Notes: generated from the sequence alone by a model not told the origin. Shown: positions 1 through 10,503, numbered from the stretch's first letter. The stretch is 64,000 bases of DNA from CAZPNX01 sp964518765 (GCA_964518765.1 CAZFJC010000011.1:26267-90266); one strand, 5' to 3'. A program made the numbers and translations.

Positions 1-1
1 C

Positions 2-91
2 TTCTACCGCGATTTCGGGCTGTGCCGCATCTGCCTGCGGGAGCTGGCCCTGCGGGGAGAGATACCGGGACTGGTCAAGGCCAGCTGGTAA
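2..91 (+). CDS. rpsN: 30S ribosomal protein S14, zinc type (3' end only)
   Basis: Only the last 29 codons are in the window; the start lies upstream. The visible end contains GLCRICLRELALRGEIPG and finishes K-A-S-W, the usual end of the short zinc-binding S14. The C-x2-C pair is the second half of its zinc site. S14 binds 16S rRNA in the head of the small subunit. rpsH follows 35 nt after the stop, the normal spc-operon order. Confidence 0.9.
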   Translation, partial: FYRDFGLCRICLRELALRGEIPGLVKASW

Positions 92-126
92 CACCAAACA
101 GTAGACCACAAGGAGACAGCGCTGCC

Positions 127-525
127 ATGTCGATGACAGATCCCATCGCCGATATGCTCACCCGCATCCGCAACGCCGGCAAGGCCCGGATGAAGAGGGT
201 GGACATACCGTCATCCAAGATGAAGCTGGGGATCACCAAGATTCTCTCCCGGGAGAAGTACATCGCCAACTTCAAGTATCTGCAGGACGACCGCCAGGGC
301 GTCATCCGCATTTACCTGCGGTACCTGGAGGGGGGACAGCACCTCATTAAGGGGCTGAAGCGGGTGAGCACCCCGGGGCTGCGGGTCTACGTGCCCAAGG
401 GCAAGGTCCCCAGGGTGCGGAGCGGGGTAGGGCTGGCGGTCATCTCCACCTCCCGGGGTTTGATGACCGACGCCGAGGCCCGCCAGCAGGGCCTGGGAGG
501 AGAGGTCATTTGCCAGGTCTGGTAA
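127..525 (+). CDS. rpsH: 30S ribosomal protein S8
   Basis: S8 binds the central domain of 16S rRNA and helps assemble the small subunit. The 132-residue protein begins MSMTDPIADMLTRIRNA and ends with the conserved S-T-S-R-G-L-M-T-D motif followed by a GGEVICQVW tail, full length for the family. The ATG at 127 is chosen over an upstream in-frame start because AAGGAGA lies about 10 nt before it and family members begin here. It sits between rpsN and rplF. In other bacteria S8 can repress its own operon; nothing here tests that. Confidence 0.97.
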   Translation: MSMTDPIADMLTRIRNAGKARMKRVDIPSSKMKLGITKILSREKYIANFKYLQDDRQGVIRIYLRYLEGGQHLIKGLKRVSTPGLRVYVPKGKVPRVRSGVGLAVISTSRGLMTDAEARQQGLGGEVICQVW

Positions 526-612
526 AAAGGGGCGATACCAAATCAAGAATACTCGAAGGGCCCCGCGGCCCAGCCCGATCACGGCCGCGGGCCAGACTGA
601 AGGAGAAGCAAC

Positions 613-1197
613 GTGTCACGAGTCGGCAAGATACCCATCAACATGCCCCAGGGCATAAGCGCCAAGATTCAGGGGAATAAGGTTAAGGTGGTCGGTCCCA
701 AGGGTAGCCTGGAGGTCGAGGTTCATCCCAGGATAACCGTCGAGGTCAACGGCCAGGTGATACAGGTGTCCCGCCAGAGCGACGCGAAGGGCGACCGGGC
801 TCTGCACGGGCTGACCCGGGCCCTGCTGGCCAACGCCGTCACCGGGGTGGGCGAGGGCTTCACCAAGGTGTTGCAGGTCTACGGCGTCGGCTACAAGGCG
901 GCCTTGGACGCCAAGGGATTGAGCCTGAGCCTGGGTTACTCCCACCCCATCGTCCTACCCAAGCCCCAGGGCATCGAGTTTGAGCTCTTTGAGGACCCAG
1001 TGCTCAAGGCCAACAAGAGCACCGGCTATCAGGTCAACATCTTGGTCAAGGGCATTGACCGCCAGCTAGTGGGGGAGGTGGCGGCTACCATCCGCCGCTT
1101 CCGACGGCCCGAGCCCTATCAGGGCAAGGGTATCAGGTACCTGGGCGAGCACATCAGGCGCAAGGCCGGCAAGGCCGCGGTAGGCTCGGGCTCCTGA
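613..1197 (+). CDS. rplF: 50S ribosomal protein L6
   Basis: L6 binds 23S rRNA near the sarcin-ricin loop. The protein begins [15 protein letters not shown] and has the two repeated L6 folds. The C-terminal signature [13 protein letters not shown] is intact. At 194 residues it is slightly longer than the usual 175-180 because of a short basic tail ([13 protein letters not shown]). GAAGGAGAAG lies 6-8 nt before the start. It lies in the standard order after rpsH. Confidence 0.97.
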   Translation: MSRVGKIPINMPQGISAKIQGNKVKVVGPKGSLEVEVHPRITVEVNGQVIQVSRQSDAKGDRALHGLTRALLANAVTGVGEGFTKVLQVYGVGYKAALDAKGLSLSLGYSHPIVLPKPQGIEFELFEDPVLKANKSTGYQVNILVKGIDRQLVGEVAATIRRFRRPEPYQGKGIRYLGEHIRRKAGKAAVGSGS

Positions 1198-1252
1198 CGG
1201 GCCGCTAGCCTGCTCACCCGACAACCGCAACCGGATATCAGAGTGTAAAACC

Positions 1253-1606
1253 ATGTTGGACAAAGCCAGAGAGATGAGGGAGGCCCGGATCCGCCGGCAT
1301 ATCAGGATCAGACGCAAGGTTAGGGGGACCAGCGATCGTCCCCGGCTGTGCGTCTTCCGGAGCAGCCGCCACATCTATGCCCAGATCATTGACGACGACA
1401 ACCACCGGACCCTGGCCTCCACCGGCCGGCTGCAGCACGGCGACAAGGGCAAGATCGCCGAGAGCAAGCTGGTGGGCCAGAGGATAGCCCGGTTGGCCCT
1501 GGACAAGGGGATCCAGCAGGTGGTGTTCGACCGGGGCGGCTATATCTACCACGGGCGCATCAAGGCACTGGCCGAGGCCGCCCGGGAAGCCGGCCTGAAA
1601 TTCTAA
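1253..1606 (+). CDS. rplR: 50S ribosomal protein L18
   Basis: L18 binds 5S rRNA and anchors it to the large subunit. The 117-residue protein has the basic N-terminus ([15 protein letters not shown]), the [11 protein letters not shown] motif and the C-terminal [15 protein letters not shown] signature, all full length. It lies between rplF and rpsE, with 16 nt to rpsE. The ATG at 1253 fits the family start, although no strong ribosome-binding site is visible before it. Confidence 0.97.
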   Translation: MLDKAREMREARIRRHIRIRRKVRGTSDRPRLCVFRSSRHIYAQIIDDDNHRTLASTGRLQHGDKGKIAESKLVGQRIARLALDKGIQQVVFDRGGYIYHGRIKALAEAAREAGLKF

Positions 1607-1622
1607 GGGGAGGAGAGCAACG

Positions 1623-2195
1623 TTGGCTAGGGTAAACATCAGCGCCCTGGGCGAGCTTAAAGAGCAGGTGATCCACATCAACCGGGTGGCTAAGGTGGTC
1701 AAAGGCGGCAAGCGTTTCGGATTCACCGCCCTGGTGACAGTTGGCGACGGCAACGGCCACGTGGGGGTGGGCAAGGGCAAGGCCCGGGAGGTTTCCGAGG
1801 CCATCCGCAAGGCCACCGAGAGCGCCAAGAAGGAGATGAGGCACTTCCCTATCGTCGAGGGCAAGATCCCCTACCAAGTCACCGGACGCTTCGGCGCCAG
1901 CCGGGTGCTGTTGCGCCCGGCGGCCTCGGGGACCGGGGTCATCGCCGGGAACGTGGTCCGCTCGGTGCTGGAGGCCTGTGGGGTTAGGGACATCCTTACC
2001 AAGAGTCTGGGCTCCAACAACCCCCACAATCTGGTCAGGGCCACCCTGGACGGGCTTTCCCAGCTGCGCCAGCCGGCCGACATCCGGTCGGAGCGCCTCA
2101 AGGAAAAGGCTGAGGCGGCGTCGGCTGAACATCCCAAGGCCCCCAAGGCCGACGAGCAGCCGGCGGCGGAGGCTCAGTCCCAGGCCGCCCAATAG
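1623..2195 (+). CDS. rpsE: 30S ribosomal protein S5 with acidic/Ala-rich tail
   Basis: S5 lies at the mRNA entry side of the small subunit and contributes to accuracy. The S5 double-stranded-RNA-binding and C-terminal domains occupy about residues 12-160, including [15 protein letters not shown] and [12 protein letters not shown]. Residues after about 160 form an extra Ala/Glu/Lys-rich low-complexity tail not needed for the fold. The start is TTG at 1623, supported by GGGGAGGAG 8 nt upstream and by the expected MARVN beginning. Confidence 0.96.
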   Translation: MARVNISALGELKEQVIHINRVAKVVKGGKRFGFTALVTVGDGNGHVGVGKGKAREVSEAIRKATESAKKEMRHFPIVEGKIPYQVTGRFGASRVLLRPAASGTGVIAGNVVRSVLEACGVRDILTKSLGSNNPHNLVRATLDGLSQLRQPADIRSERLKEKAEAASAEHPKAPKADEQPAAEAQSQAAQ

Positions 2196-2222
2196 CTCTG
2201 AAACAATCGCGAGGTCGTAACA

Positions 2223-2408
2223 GTGACCAAGAAGATAAGGATAACCCAGATACATTCGGCCATCGACCGTCCCCAAGCCCAGAAGAGGACCATCCGGGCT
2301 CTGGGGATACGTAAGCTCTACCACACGGTGGAGAAGGCCGACACACCTCAGATCCGAGGCATGATAAAAAAGGTGGAGCACCTGGTCAAGGTTGAGGACA
2401 TAAAGTAA
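2223..2408 (+). CDS. rpmD: 50S ribosomal protein L30
   Basis: L30 is a small protein of the large subunit. The 61-residue product starts at GTG and contains the family pattern KIRITQIHSAI followed by Q-K-R-T-I-R-A-L-G-I-R-K-L and a V-x-H-L-V-K-V-E end. It sits in the conserved rpsE-rpmD-rplO order. GAGGTCG before the GTG is a modest ribosome-binding site. Confidence 0.95.
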   Translation: MTKKIRITQIHSAIDRPQAQKRTIRALGIRKLYHTVEKADTPQIRGMIKKVEHLVKVEDIK

Positions 2409-2494
2409 AGACACGGCAGCCTATTTCGCCGAAGAAGTTTGAATTGTCAGAGGCTGCATGGGCTGGACGCCGTGTCCCAACAGTGGAGGGTAAG

Positions 2495-2947
2495 ATGAGG
2501 CTAAGCGATATAAGGCCGAACGAAGGGGCGGTCAAACCGCGCAAGCGGCGGGGCTGCGGCACCGGATCGGGGCACGGAGGCAGCTCCACCCGGGGCACCA
2601 AGGGCCAGAAGTCCAGGGCTGGCTCCGGGGCCAAGATACCGGCTTGGTTCGAGGGCGGGCAGATGCCCCTGCAGCGGAGGCTGCCCAAGCGCGGCTTCAC
2701 CCCCAAGGCCAAGACCGTCTATCAGCTGGTGGATGTGGGCTCGCTGGCCAAGCTTTCGGAGCTTAAGGAGATCACCCCCCAGTCCCTGCTGGAGAGAAGG
2801 CTGATTAGGGCGGGTCGCGGCCCGGTTAAGATTACCGGCGGCGGCGAGATAAAGACCTCTCTTAAGGTCCAGGCCCACGCCTTCACTGGCTCGGCTCGGT
2901 CCAAGATCGAGGGAGCCGGCGGCACGGCCACGGTGGTTACCGGATAG
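2495..2947 (+). CDS. rplO: 50S ribosomal protein L15
   Basis: L15 is a late-assembling large-subunit protein. The 150-residue protein has the glycine/arginine-rich N-terminus (RGCGTGSGHGGSSTRG, then T-K-G-Q-K-S-R-A-G) that threads into 23S rRNA. It also has the F-E-G-G-Q-M-P-L-x-R-R-L-P-K-R-G-F motif and the C-terminal globular part. ATG at 2495 is preferred over an upstream in-frame start because TGGAGGG lies 6 nt before it and the family begins M-R-L-S-D. Confidence 0.95.
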   Translation: MRLSDIRPNEGAVKPRKRRGCGTGSGHGGSSTRGTKGQKSRAGSGAKIPAWFEGGQMPLQRRLPKRGFTPKAKTVYQLVDVGSLAKLSELKEITPQSLLERRLIRAGRGPVKITGGGEIKTSLKVQAHAFTGSARSKIEGAGGTATVVTG

Positions 2948-2984
2948 GCGGTTCCTGCCAACCAAGCCATCTTGAGATATCGCC

Positions 2985-4298
<1,314 letters not shown>

Positions 4299-4330
4299 GC
4301 CGGGCGAACTGAACATTCGGAAAGAATAAA

Positions 4331-4978
4331 ATGAGGTTGATCCTGTTCGGCGCCCCGGGCTCGGGCAAGGGAACCCAGGCCAAGAGGGCCGGGCAGGAGC
4401 TGGGGGTTCCCCATATCTCTACCGGCGATATCCTGCGCCAGTCGGTCAAGGAGGGAACACCTCTGGGGCTTGAGGCCAAGGCCTTCATGGACAGCGGGGC
4501 CCTGGTGCCGGACCAGCTGATTCTGGACCTGATAAGGGAGCGGCTGGTCCAGCCGGACGCCAAGGGGGGGTTCCTCTTGGACGGCTTCCCCAGAACGGTG
4601 GCCCAGGCCGAGGGCCTTGACAGGCTGCTCTCGGGACTGGGGATGAAGATAGATGCCGTGATCTCCCTCGAGGTAGAGGCCGAGGAGCTAGTGCGGAGGT
4701 TGACCTCCAGACGCATATGCCCCAGATGCGGGGCCATCTACAATCAAATATCACAGCCGCCCCGGACCGAGGGCATCTGCGACCACTGCGGCTCGGCCCT
4801 GGAGCAGAGGGCCGACGACCGGCGCTCCACGGTGGAGAACCGGCTGGCCGTCTACCGTGAGCAGACGTCGCCGGTCATGGATTACTACCGCTCCCAGGGG
4901 TCGCTGAAGTTTATCGACGGTTCTCGGTCCCCTGAGGAAGTTTACCGTTCTTTCAAGAAGGTGCTGACCGAGATCTGA
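4331..4978 (+). CDS. adk: Adenylate kinase (zinc-lid type)
   Basis: It catalyses ATP + AMP to 2 ADP. The N-terminal P-loop is G-A-P-G-S-G-K-G-T. The AMP-binding STGDILR motif and the D-G-F-P-R-T motif are present. The LID domain carries four cysteines as C-x2-C ... C-x2-C (around residues 130-156), so it probably binds zinc, as in Bacillus and many anaerobes. At 215 residues it is the long form. The stop overlaps the map start (TGATG). Confidence 0.97.
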   Translation: MRLILFGAPGSGKGTQAKRAGQELGVPHISTGDILRQSVKEGTPLGLEAKAFMDSGALVPDQLILDLIRERLVQPDAKGGFLLDGFPRTVAQAEGLDRLLSGLGMKIDAVISLEVEAEELVRRLTSRRICPRCGAIYNQISQPPRTEGICDHCGSALEQRADDRRSTVENRLAVYREQTSPVMDYYRSQGSLKFIDGSRSPEEVYRSFKKVLTEI

Positions 4979-5733
4979 TGATCGCCATACGGGAACCTTG
5001 GGAGATCGACCGGATCAGAGCGGCCGGCAGCATCATCGCCGGTCTGTGGAGGGAGATAAAACCCGCGCTGGTCCCCGGGATCACCACCTCGGAGATCGAT
5101 CGACTAGCCGAAAGCTTGATCCGCCAAGGCGGCGGGTCGCCGACCTTCAAGGGCTACCGTGGTTTCCCGGCGGCGCTGTGCATCTCGATCAACCACGAGG
5201 TGGTGCACGGGATCCCCAGCCCCAAGAGGATTCTGGCTGACGGAGACCTGGTAGGCATAGATGTAGGCGTGACCTATGACGGCTATATCGCCGACGCCGC
5301 CCGCAGTTTTTTGATAGGCGGCCGGCCGCCGGCCTTGGCCCTGAAGCTTTCGGCAGTGGCTCGTCAGGCGTTGGACCAGGCGGTGGGGGCGGCCCGGGCG
5401 GGAAATCGGGTGGCCGACCTCTCCCGCACCATCCAAACGACCGTCGAATCGGCCGGGTTCTCGGTGGTCCGCCAGCTCTGCGGACACGGGGTGGGTCGGT
5501 CGCTTCACGAGGATCCGGAGATACCCAACTTCCACAAGTCGGGGCTAACCCCGACCCTCAAGCCCGGCATGGTTCTGGCCATCGAGCCTATGGTCAACGC
5601 CGGCGGCTGGCAGGTGGACTTTACCGCTGACGGTTGGACGGTGGTCACCTCCGACGGCAGCCTGTCGGCCCATTTCGAGGATACGGTGGTGGTCACCGAG
5701 GGCGATCCCCTGGCGGTCACCAGGGACAAATAA
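4978..5733 (+). CDS. map: Methionine aminopeptidase, type I
   Basis: It removes the initiator methionine from new proteins. The 251-residue protein has the pita-bread fold motifs: S-I-N-H-E-V-V-H-G-I-P, then metal ligands in the D-V-G-V-T-Y-D-G-Y-I-A-D-A segment, H in CGHGVGRSLHEDPEIPN, and E in L-A-I-E-P-M. There is no N-terminal extension, so it is the short class Ia type. It shares one base with the adk stop and is probably translated by coupling. Its place after adk and before infA is the standard one. Confidence 0.97.
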   Translation: MIAIREPWEIDRIRAAGSIIAGLWREIKPALVPGITTSEIDRLAESLIRQGGGSPTFKGYRGFPAALCISINHEVVHGIPSPKRILADGDLVGIDVGVTYDGYIADAARSFLIGGRPPALALKLSAVARQALDQAVGAARAGNRVADLSRTIQTTVESAGFSVVRQLCGHGVGRSLHEDPEIPNFHKSGLTPTLKPGMVLAIEPMVNAGGWQVDFTADGWTVVTSDGSLSAHFEDTVVVTEGDPLAVTRDK

Positions 5734-5767
5734 ATAAAGAATAAAAGAGGGCGCAGCAGCATCGACT

Positions 5768-5986
5768 ATGGCCAAACAGGAAGGCATCCAGGTCGAAGGA
5801 ACGGTGATCGAAAACCTTCCCAACGCCACCTTCCGGGTGGAGCTTCCCAACGGCCATCGCATCCTGGCCCACATCTCGGGCAAGATGAGGATGCACTTCA
5901 TCAAGATCCTTCCCGGCGACAAGATTACGGTGGAGCTGTCCCCCTATGATCTGTCGCGAGGGCGGATCATCTACCGCTTCAAGTGA
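5768..5986 (+). CDS. infA: Translation initiation factor IF-1
   Basis: IF-1 binds the ribosomal A site during initiation. The 72-residue OB-fold protein begins [15 protein letters not shown] and ends [11 protein letters not shown], the canonical length and ends. It lies between map and rpmJ as in many alpha operons. No strong ribosome-binding site precedes it; the preceding bases are A-rich with AGAGGG. Confidence 0.97.
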   Translation: MAKQEGIQVEGTVIENLPNATFRVELPNGHRILAHISGKMRMHFIKILPGDKITVELSPYDLSRGRIIYRFK

Positions 5987-6029
5987 CCGGAACGGTCCGG
6001 TCCGCAAAACCAATTTCGAGGATGGAACC

Positions 6030-6143
6030 ATGAAGGTCAAGGCGTCGGTGAAGAAAATCTGCGAGCACTGCAAGCTCGTCAAGAGAAGGGGCGTCCTGCG
6101 AGTCATCTGCAAGAACCCCCGGCACAAACAGCGTCAGGGCTAA
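6030..6143 (+). CDS. rpmJ: 50S ribosomal protein L36
   Basis: A 37-residue protein beginning [20 protein letters not shown], with the C-x2-C ... C-x4-H zinc ligands of the zinc-type L36, ending [17 protein letters not shown] lies just before the ATG. It is placed between infA and rpsM exactly as expected. Confidence 0.96.
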   Translation: MKVKASVKKICEHCKLVKRRGVLRVICKNPRHKQRQG

Positions 6144-6163
6144 AGGAGCAAAGGAGGTAGAAG

Positions 6164-6547
6164 GTGGCTAGAATAAGCGGCGTCGACCTGCCACGGGAGA
6201 AGAGGATTGAGATCGGGCTGACCTACATCTACGGGTTGGGTCCGGCCTCGGCCAGGCGCATTCTGCTGGCGGCCAAGGTCAATCCCAGCAAGCGGGTCAA
6301 GGACCTGAGCGAGGAGGAGATCGGCCGCCTGAGGGCCATCATCGAGTCGGAGTATAAGGTTGAGGGCGCCAAACGCACCGAGACGGCCATGTCCATCAAA
6401 CGCCTGATGGAGATCGGCTGCTACCGAGGGTTACGCCACCGCAAGGGCTTGCCGGTGAGGGGCCAGCGCACCCGAACCAATGCCCGCACCCGCAAGGGCC
6501 CGAAGAAGGCCGGCGTGGTCAAGAAGAAGGCGCCCGCCAAGAAGTGA
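6164..6547 (+). CDS. rpsM: 30S ribosomal protein S13
   Basis: S13 sits in the head of the small subunit and contacts P-site tRNA and L5. The protein begins with GTG and reads [20 protein letters not shown]. It contains the helix-two-turn-helix region and the [16 protein letters not shown] motif. It ends with a basic K/A-rich tail typical of S13. AAAGGAGGT about 5 nt upstream is a strong ribosome-binding site. Confidence 0.97.
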   Translation: MARISGVDLPREKRIEIGLTYIYGLGPASARRILLAAKVNPSKRVKDLSEEEIGRLRAIIESEYKVEGAKRTETAMSIKRLMEIGCYRGLRHRKGLPVRGQRTRTNARTRKGPKKAGVVKKKAPAKK

Positions 6548-6632
6548 CCGGGGGCGAGGGACAAAGGAAAGCCGGGGCCTCCCGGCCATAAACACCAGGG
6601 CGGCGGTGCCGCCGACAAAGCAGGAGAGGACA

Positions 6633-7022
6633 ATGGCCGAAGAGAAAAAGCAGGTACGCAAAAAAGAAAAGAAGATCGAGATCGCGGGCATCGCCCACAT
6701 CCAATCGACCTTCAACAACACCATCGTTACCATCACCGACAAGAACGGCAATGTCATCGCCTGGGCCTCGGCTGGCAAGGCCGGGTACAAGGGCTCCCGC
6801 AAGTCGACGCCGTTCGCCGCCCAGGTGGCGGCCGAGAGCTGCGCCAAGATAGCCTTGGGCCTGGGCATGCAGAAGGTGGAGGCTTGGGTCAAGGGACCTG
6901 GCTCGGGGCGGGAATCGGCCGTCCGTGCCCTACAGGCGGCCGGCCTGGATGTCACCGTCATCCGTGACGTCACTCCAGTGCCCCACAATGGCTGCCGGGC
7001 CCCTAAGAGGCGCCGGGTCTAA
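6633..7022 (+). CDS. rpsK: 30S ribosomal protein S11
   Basis: S11 lies on the platform of the small subunit. The protein has the [12 protein letters not shown] and [14 protein letters not shown] motifs. It ends [18 protein letters not shown], full length. ATG at 6633 is preferred over an upstream in-frame start because CAGGAGAGG precedes it. The first 15 residues are unusually lysine-rich. Confidence 0.97.
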   Translation: MAEEKKQVRKKEKKIEIAGIAHIQSTFNNTIVTITDKNGNVIAWASAGKAGYKGSRKSTPFAAQVAAESCAKIALGLGMQKVEAWVKGPGSGRESAVRALQAAGLDVTVIRDVTPVPHNGCRAPKRRRV

Positions 7023-7078
7023 GCCGTTCACGCCCGCCGACGGGCATGCCAAGAAATCATTAGGAGGTTTCCAGATAG

Positions 7079-7708
7079 ATGGCCAGGTTCAAGGATTCTC
7101 GGTGCAAGCGCTGCCGCCGCGAGGGCATGAAGCTCTTCCTTAAAGGCGAGCGCTGCGTCACCGCCAAGTGCGCCTTCGAGCGGCGGGCCTATCCGCCGGG
7201 AGAGCACGGCAAGGAGAGGATGCCCAAGCCCACCGGCTACGCCATTCACCTGAGGGAGAAGCAGAAGGTCCGCAGCATTTACGGCATCCTGGAGCGTCAA
7301 TTCCGCGGCTATTTCGAGAAGGCCTCGCGCATGAAAGGGGTGACCGGCGACAATTTGCTGGCCCTGCTGGAGCGTCGGCTGGACAACGTGGTCTACCGGC
7401 TGGGATTGGCTGCCTCCCGTTCGGCCGCCCGCCAGCTCATCGGGCACCGCCACTTCACGGTCAACGGCCGGATCGTCAACATTCCATCGTACCTGGTGCG
7501 CCCGGGCGACGAGATCAAGGTCAGGCCCAAGAGCCAGGAGATTGTGCCCATCAAGGAAACCTTGGAGAGGTCCAAGGGCGGCGAGCGACCGGGATGGCTG
7601 GAGCTGGACGCCGCTTCGCTCACCGGCCGGGTGGTTAGCATCCCCACCCGGGAGTCGATCAACCTGCCCATCAACGAGCAGTTAATCGTCGAGCTCTACT
7701 CCAAGTAG
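7079..7708 (+). CDS. rpsD: 30S ribosomal protein S4 (zinc-type N-terminus)
   Basis: S4 is a primary 16S rRNA-binding protein that nucleates assembly of the small subunit. The N-terminal region has four cysteines (C-x2-C, then C and C further on, residues about 9-31), the zinc-binding form. The S4 RNA-binding domain lies at about 95-160, with [12 protein letters not shown] and [13 protein letters not shown]. At 209 residues it is full length. TAGGAGG lies about 8 nt before the ATG. Confidence 0.97.
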   Translation: MARFKDSRCKRCRREGMKLFLKGERCVTAKCAFERRAYPPGEHGKERMPKPTGYAIHLREKQKVRSIYGILERQFRGYFEKASRMKGVTGDNLLALLERRLDNVVYRLGLAASRSAARQLIGHRHFTVNGRIVNIPSYLVRPGDEIKVRPKSQEIVPIKETLERSKGGERPGWLELDAASLTGRVVSIPTRESINLPINEQLIVELYSK

Positions 7709-7798
7709 CCTATCCCCGCCAAAGGCGGACAGGGCCCGCCGACTCCGCTGCCGGATGGAGCGGGGGCAACCCAAAACCAAAAGGGGGGTTGTACGTCC

Positions 7799-8779
7799 AT
7801 GAGATGGAAGAGCCTTCAGATGCCCAAGGGCATCGCCATAGATGAGTCCACCCACAGCAGCACCTTCGGCCGCTTCATCGCCGAGCCCCTGGAGAGGGGC
7901 TATGGCTTAACCTTGGGCAACGCCCTTCGCCGGGTGCTGCTCTCCTCCATCCCCGGGGCGGCGGTGGTGGCCGTCAAGATCGAGGGCGTGTTGCACGAGT
8001 TCTCCACTATCCCCGGGGTGGTCGAGGACGTTACCGAGATCGTCCTCAACCTCAAGCAGATGAGGCTGAGGCTGCACTCGGAGCATCCCAAGACCTTGTT
8101 CCTCAAGTCCCAGTCCAAGGGTGTGGTCACCGCGGCGGCTATCGAGGCCGACCCCGATGTGGAGATCATCAATCCGGAGCAGCACCTGGCCACCCTGTCC
8201 GAGGACGGAGTCCTCAAGCTGGAGCTTACGGTGGATCACGGCCGGGGGTATGTGCCGGCCGAGGTCTTCCGCAAGTCCTATAATACCATAGGCCTTATCC
8301 CCCTGGATGCTTCCTTCTCCCCGGTGACCAAGGTCAACTTCCAGGTGGAGAACTGCCGGGTGGGGGAGAGGACCGACTACGACCGGTTGATACTGGAGAT
8401 CAACACCGACGGCACCATGCGGCCCGACCTGGCCCTGTCCCACGCCGCCAAGCTGCTACAGGAGCACCTCAGCCTGTTCCTTAGCTTTGGGGACCGCGAG
8501 GAGGAAGGGCGGGAGGAGCATCTGGACACCGACGCCGTCAGAATGAGGGAGCTGCTGTCGAAGACGGTTGAGGAGCTGGAACTGTCGGTGCGCTCGGCCA
8601 ACTGTCTTAGGGCCAATAACATCTTCACCCTGGCCGACCTGGTGCAGAAGACCGAGGCCGAGATGCTGAAATACCGCAATTTCGGTCGCAAGTCCCTGGC
8701 CGAGCTTAACGCCATCCTCAAGAACATGAACCTGACCTTTGGCATGAAGATTGAAAACCTGACCGACCAGAAGAGATAA
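7799..8779 (+). CDS. rpoA: DNA-directed RNA polymerase subunit alpha
   Basis: The alpha subunit dimerises to start RNA polymerase assembly. The N-terminal domain includes F-I-A-E-P-L-E-R-G-Y-G-L-T-L-G-N-A-L-R-R and L-L-S-S-I-P-G-A-A. The C-terminal domain (about 255-320) has the L-x-x-L-E-L-S-V-R-S-x-N-C-L pattern that contacts DNA and activators. At 326 residues it is full length. A second possible start, MPKGIAID, lies 21 nt downstream; GGGGGG before 7799 favours the longer form. Confidence 0.97.
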   Translation: MRWKSLQMPKGIAIDESTHSSTFGRFIAEPLERGYGLTLGNALRRVLLSSIPGAAVVAVKIEGVLHEFSTIPGVVEDVTEIVLNLKQMRLRLHSEHPKTLFLKSQSKGVVTAAAIEADPDVEIINPEQHLATLSEDGVLKLELTVDHGRGYVPAEVFRKSYNTIGLIPLDASFSPVTKVNFQVENCRVGERTDYDRLILEINTDGTMRPDLALSHAAKLLQEHLSLFLSFGDREEEGREEHLDTDAVRMRELLSKTVEELELSVRSANCLRANNIFTLADLVQKTEAEMLKYRNFGRKSLAELNAILKNMNLTFGMKIENLTDQKR

Positions 8780-8789
8780 GGCCGAAAAG

Positions 8790-9317
8790 ATGCGACACCG
8801 AATGAAGAAGCTCAAGCTGGGGCGCTCCTCCTCGCCCCGGGCCGCCATGCTGGACAACATGGTGACCTCACTGTTCAAACACGAGCGCATTCGCACCACC
8901 GACAAAAAAGCCAAGGCAGCCAAAGCGCTGGCCGAACGGCTGTTGTCCTACGCCCGTGAGGGGAGCCTGGCCTCGCGCCGGCTGGCCTCTCGCACCATCC
9001 GGGACCCCCGAGTGCTGAAAAAGCTTTTCGACGAGCTGGGCCCCAGGATGAAGGACCGGCCCTCGGGCGCGGTCATCGTCACCAAGCTCTGGCCCCGGCA
9101 CGGGGACGGGGCCATGTTGGCCATGATGGAGCTGCACGGTGCCAAGATCAAGGTTAAGGCCGTAAAGGGGGAGAAGGGCGAAAAGAAGCAGACCCCGGCC
9201 GAGAGGAAGCCCAAGGAGAAAGCGGAGAAAGCACAGAAGAAGGAAAAGATGGCCGAGCCCAAGGCCAAAATGGAGGAGGGCAAAAAGGCCGCCAAAGAGG
9301 CGCTGGAGAAGAAATAG
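8790..9317 (+). CDS. rplQ: 50S ribosomal protein L17 with Lys/Ala/Glu-rich tail
   Basis: L17 is a large-subunit protein near the exit tunnel. Residues 1-115 are the normal L17 fold, beginning MRHRMKKLKLGRSSSPRAAM and including the S-L-F-K-H-E-R-I-x-T-T motif. Residues about 125-175 are an added Lys/Glu/Ala-rich low-complexity tail, like the one on S5 in this window. It is the last gene of the superoperon; a strong hairpin follows. Confidence 0.96.
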   Translation: MRHRMKKLKLGRSSSPRAAMLDNMVTSLFKHERIRTTDKKAKAAKALAERLLSYAREGSLASRRLASRTIRDPRVLKKLFDELGPRMKDRPSGAVIVTKLWPRHGDGAMLAMMELHGAKIKVKAVKGEKGEKKQTPAERKPKEKAEKAQKKEKMAEPKAKMEEGKKAAKEALEKK

Positions 9318-9334
9318 CCTCCGGAGGAAATTCG

Positions 9335-9375
9335 ATAGCGTAAAGCTCGGCAGAGAGGGCTTTACGCTATTTTTT
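9335..9375 (+). terminator. Intrinsic terminator after rplQ
   Basis: A perfect 12-bp stem (9335-9346 with 9359-9370, arms ATAGCGTAAAGC/GCTTTACGCTAT) and a 12-nt loop are followed by five T. It lies 18 nt after the rplQ stop and would end the ribosomal superoperon. The start codon of the next gene follows the T-run immediately. Confidence 0.85.
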
Positions 9376-10503
9376 ATGAAGTCTATGCTCAGTCCGACAA
9401 GAGCCGTCATACTGCTGGCGTTTCTACTTATACCCGGCCAGGCCCTGGGTTCGCGGCCCGAGGTCAAGGGGCTTTGGGTAGTTCGCTACTCGCTCAACTC
9501 CCCCCGGAACGTCAGAAGGATAGCAGAGCAGGCCGGCCGTTCGGGGATCACCGACCTCTTCGTCCAGTTCTATGCCAAGGGCGAGGCCTACTATGAGTCG
9601 CGGGTGGCCCCCCAGGCGCCCTTCGTCACCAAAAGCTTCGATCCCCTCAAGCTGATGGTGGCCGAGTGCAAGCGGCGGGGCATCCGCCTGCACGCCTGGA
9701 TCAACGTCTACTTCGTCTGGTCCTCGGACCAGAGGCCCCGCAACCCCGGGCACGCCTATTACAAAAGTTCGCGGTGGTTCGCCGGTGACGCCGGCGGCCG
9801 GAGCCTACGGGATTACTCTCAATTCGAGCTGACCAGGAACGGGCTGGAGGGGATCTACCTCTCTCCGGCCAGCACCGAGGTCAAGGCCTACATCCGATCC
9901 CTGGTGCAGGAGATCATCCTGCGCTACGACGTCGACGGCATCCACCTGGACTATGTGCGCTATGGGCACATCGACTTCTCCTACGATCCCTCCAGCCGGC
10001 TGGGCTTCTACCAGGCCTACACCGTGGATCCGGTGCGCTTCTTCGACGGCGACCCCAAGCTGCGTCCCTACTGGGAGGCCTGGTATCTATGGCGGCTGCA
10101 TCAAATAACCGAGCTGGTGGCCTGGCTGAAAACCGACATCGCCGCCGCCAGCCCCTGGGTAAGGCTCTCGGCCGCGGTCAAGCCCGATCCGGACGAGGCC
10201 CGGCTGGGCTTCGGCCAGGACTGGCCCACCTGGCTGGCCAACGGCTGGCTGGATTTCGCGGTGCTGATGGATTACTCCCCGGACGCCAAGACGGTGCTGC
10301 GCCTGGCCCAGAAAGCCTATAGATACAAGGGAAGGGGGAATATATACATAGGTTTGGGCGCCTGGCGCGACAGCCCGGAGGGGATAGTGGACAAGGCCAG
10401 GCAGCTCCGAAAGCTGGGCATGGGCGACATCGTGCTTTTCTCCTATGACGGCCTGATGGAGAGGAAGATAGACTTGGAGCGGTTGAGGCAGATGGGATTC
10501 TGA
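9376..10503 (+). CDS. Secreted GHL10/DigH-type glycoside hydrolase-like protein
   Basis: Residues 1-25 form a signal peptide (ends Q-A-L-G). The rest matches the glycosyl hydrolase-like 10 family (PF02638, as in E. coli DigH): an E-V-K-G-L-W-V start, L-H-A-W-I-N-V-Y in the middle, and the strand motif VDGIHLDYVRYG. DigH cleaves peptide-free glycan strands of peptidoglycan, so a periplasmic role in wall turnover is a reasonable inference. The 375-residue length is normal. The start is uncertain: ATG 9376 directly follows the terminator T-run, ATG 9385 is also possible, and neither has a nearby ribosome-binding site. Confidence 0.8.
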   Translation: MKSMLSPTRAVILLAFLLIPGQALGSRPEVKGLWVVRYSLNSPRNVRRIAEQAGRSGITDLFVQFYAKGEAYYESRVAPQAPFVTKSFDPLKLMVAECKRRGIRLHAWINVYFVWSSDQRPRNPGHAYYKSSRWFAGDAGGRSLRDYSQFELTRNGLEGIYLSPASTEVKAYIRSLVQEIILRYDVDGIHLDYVRYGHIDFSYDPSSRLGFYQAYTVDPVRFFDGDPKLRPYWEAWYLWRLHQITELVAWLKTDIAAASPWVRLSAAVKPDPDEARLGFGQDWPTWLANGWLDFAVLMDYSPDAKTVLRLAQKAYRYKGRGNIYIGLGAWRDSPEGIVDKARQLRKLGMGDIVLFSYDGLMERKIDLERLRQMGF

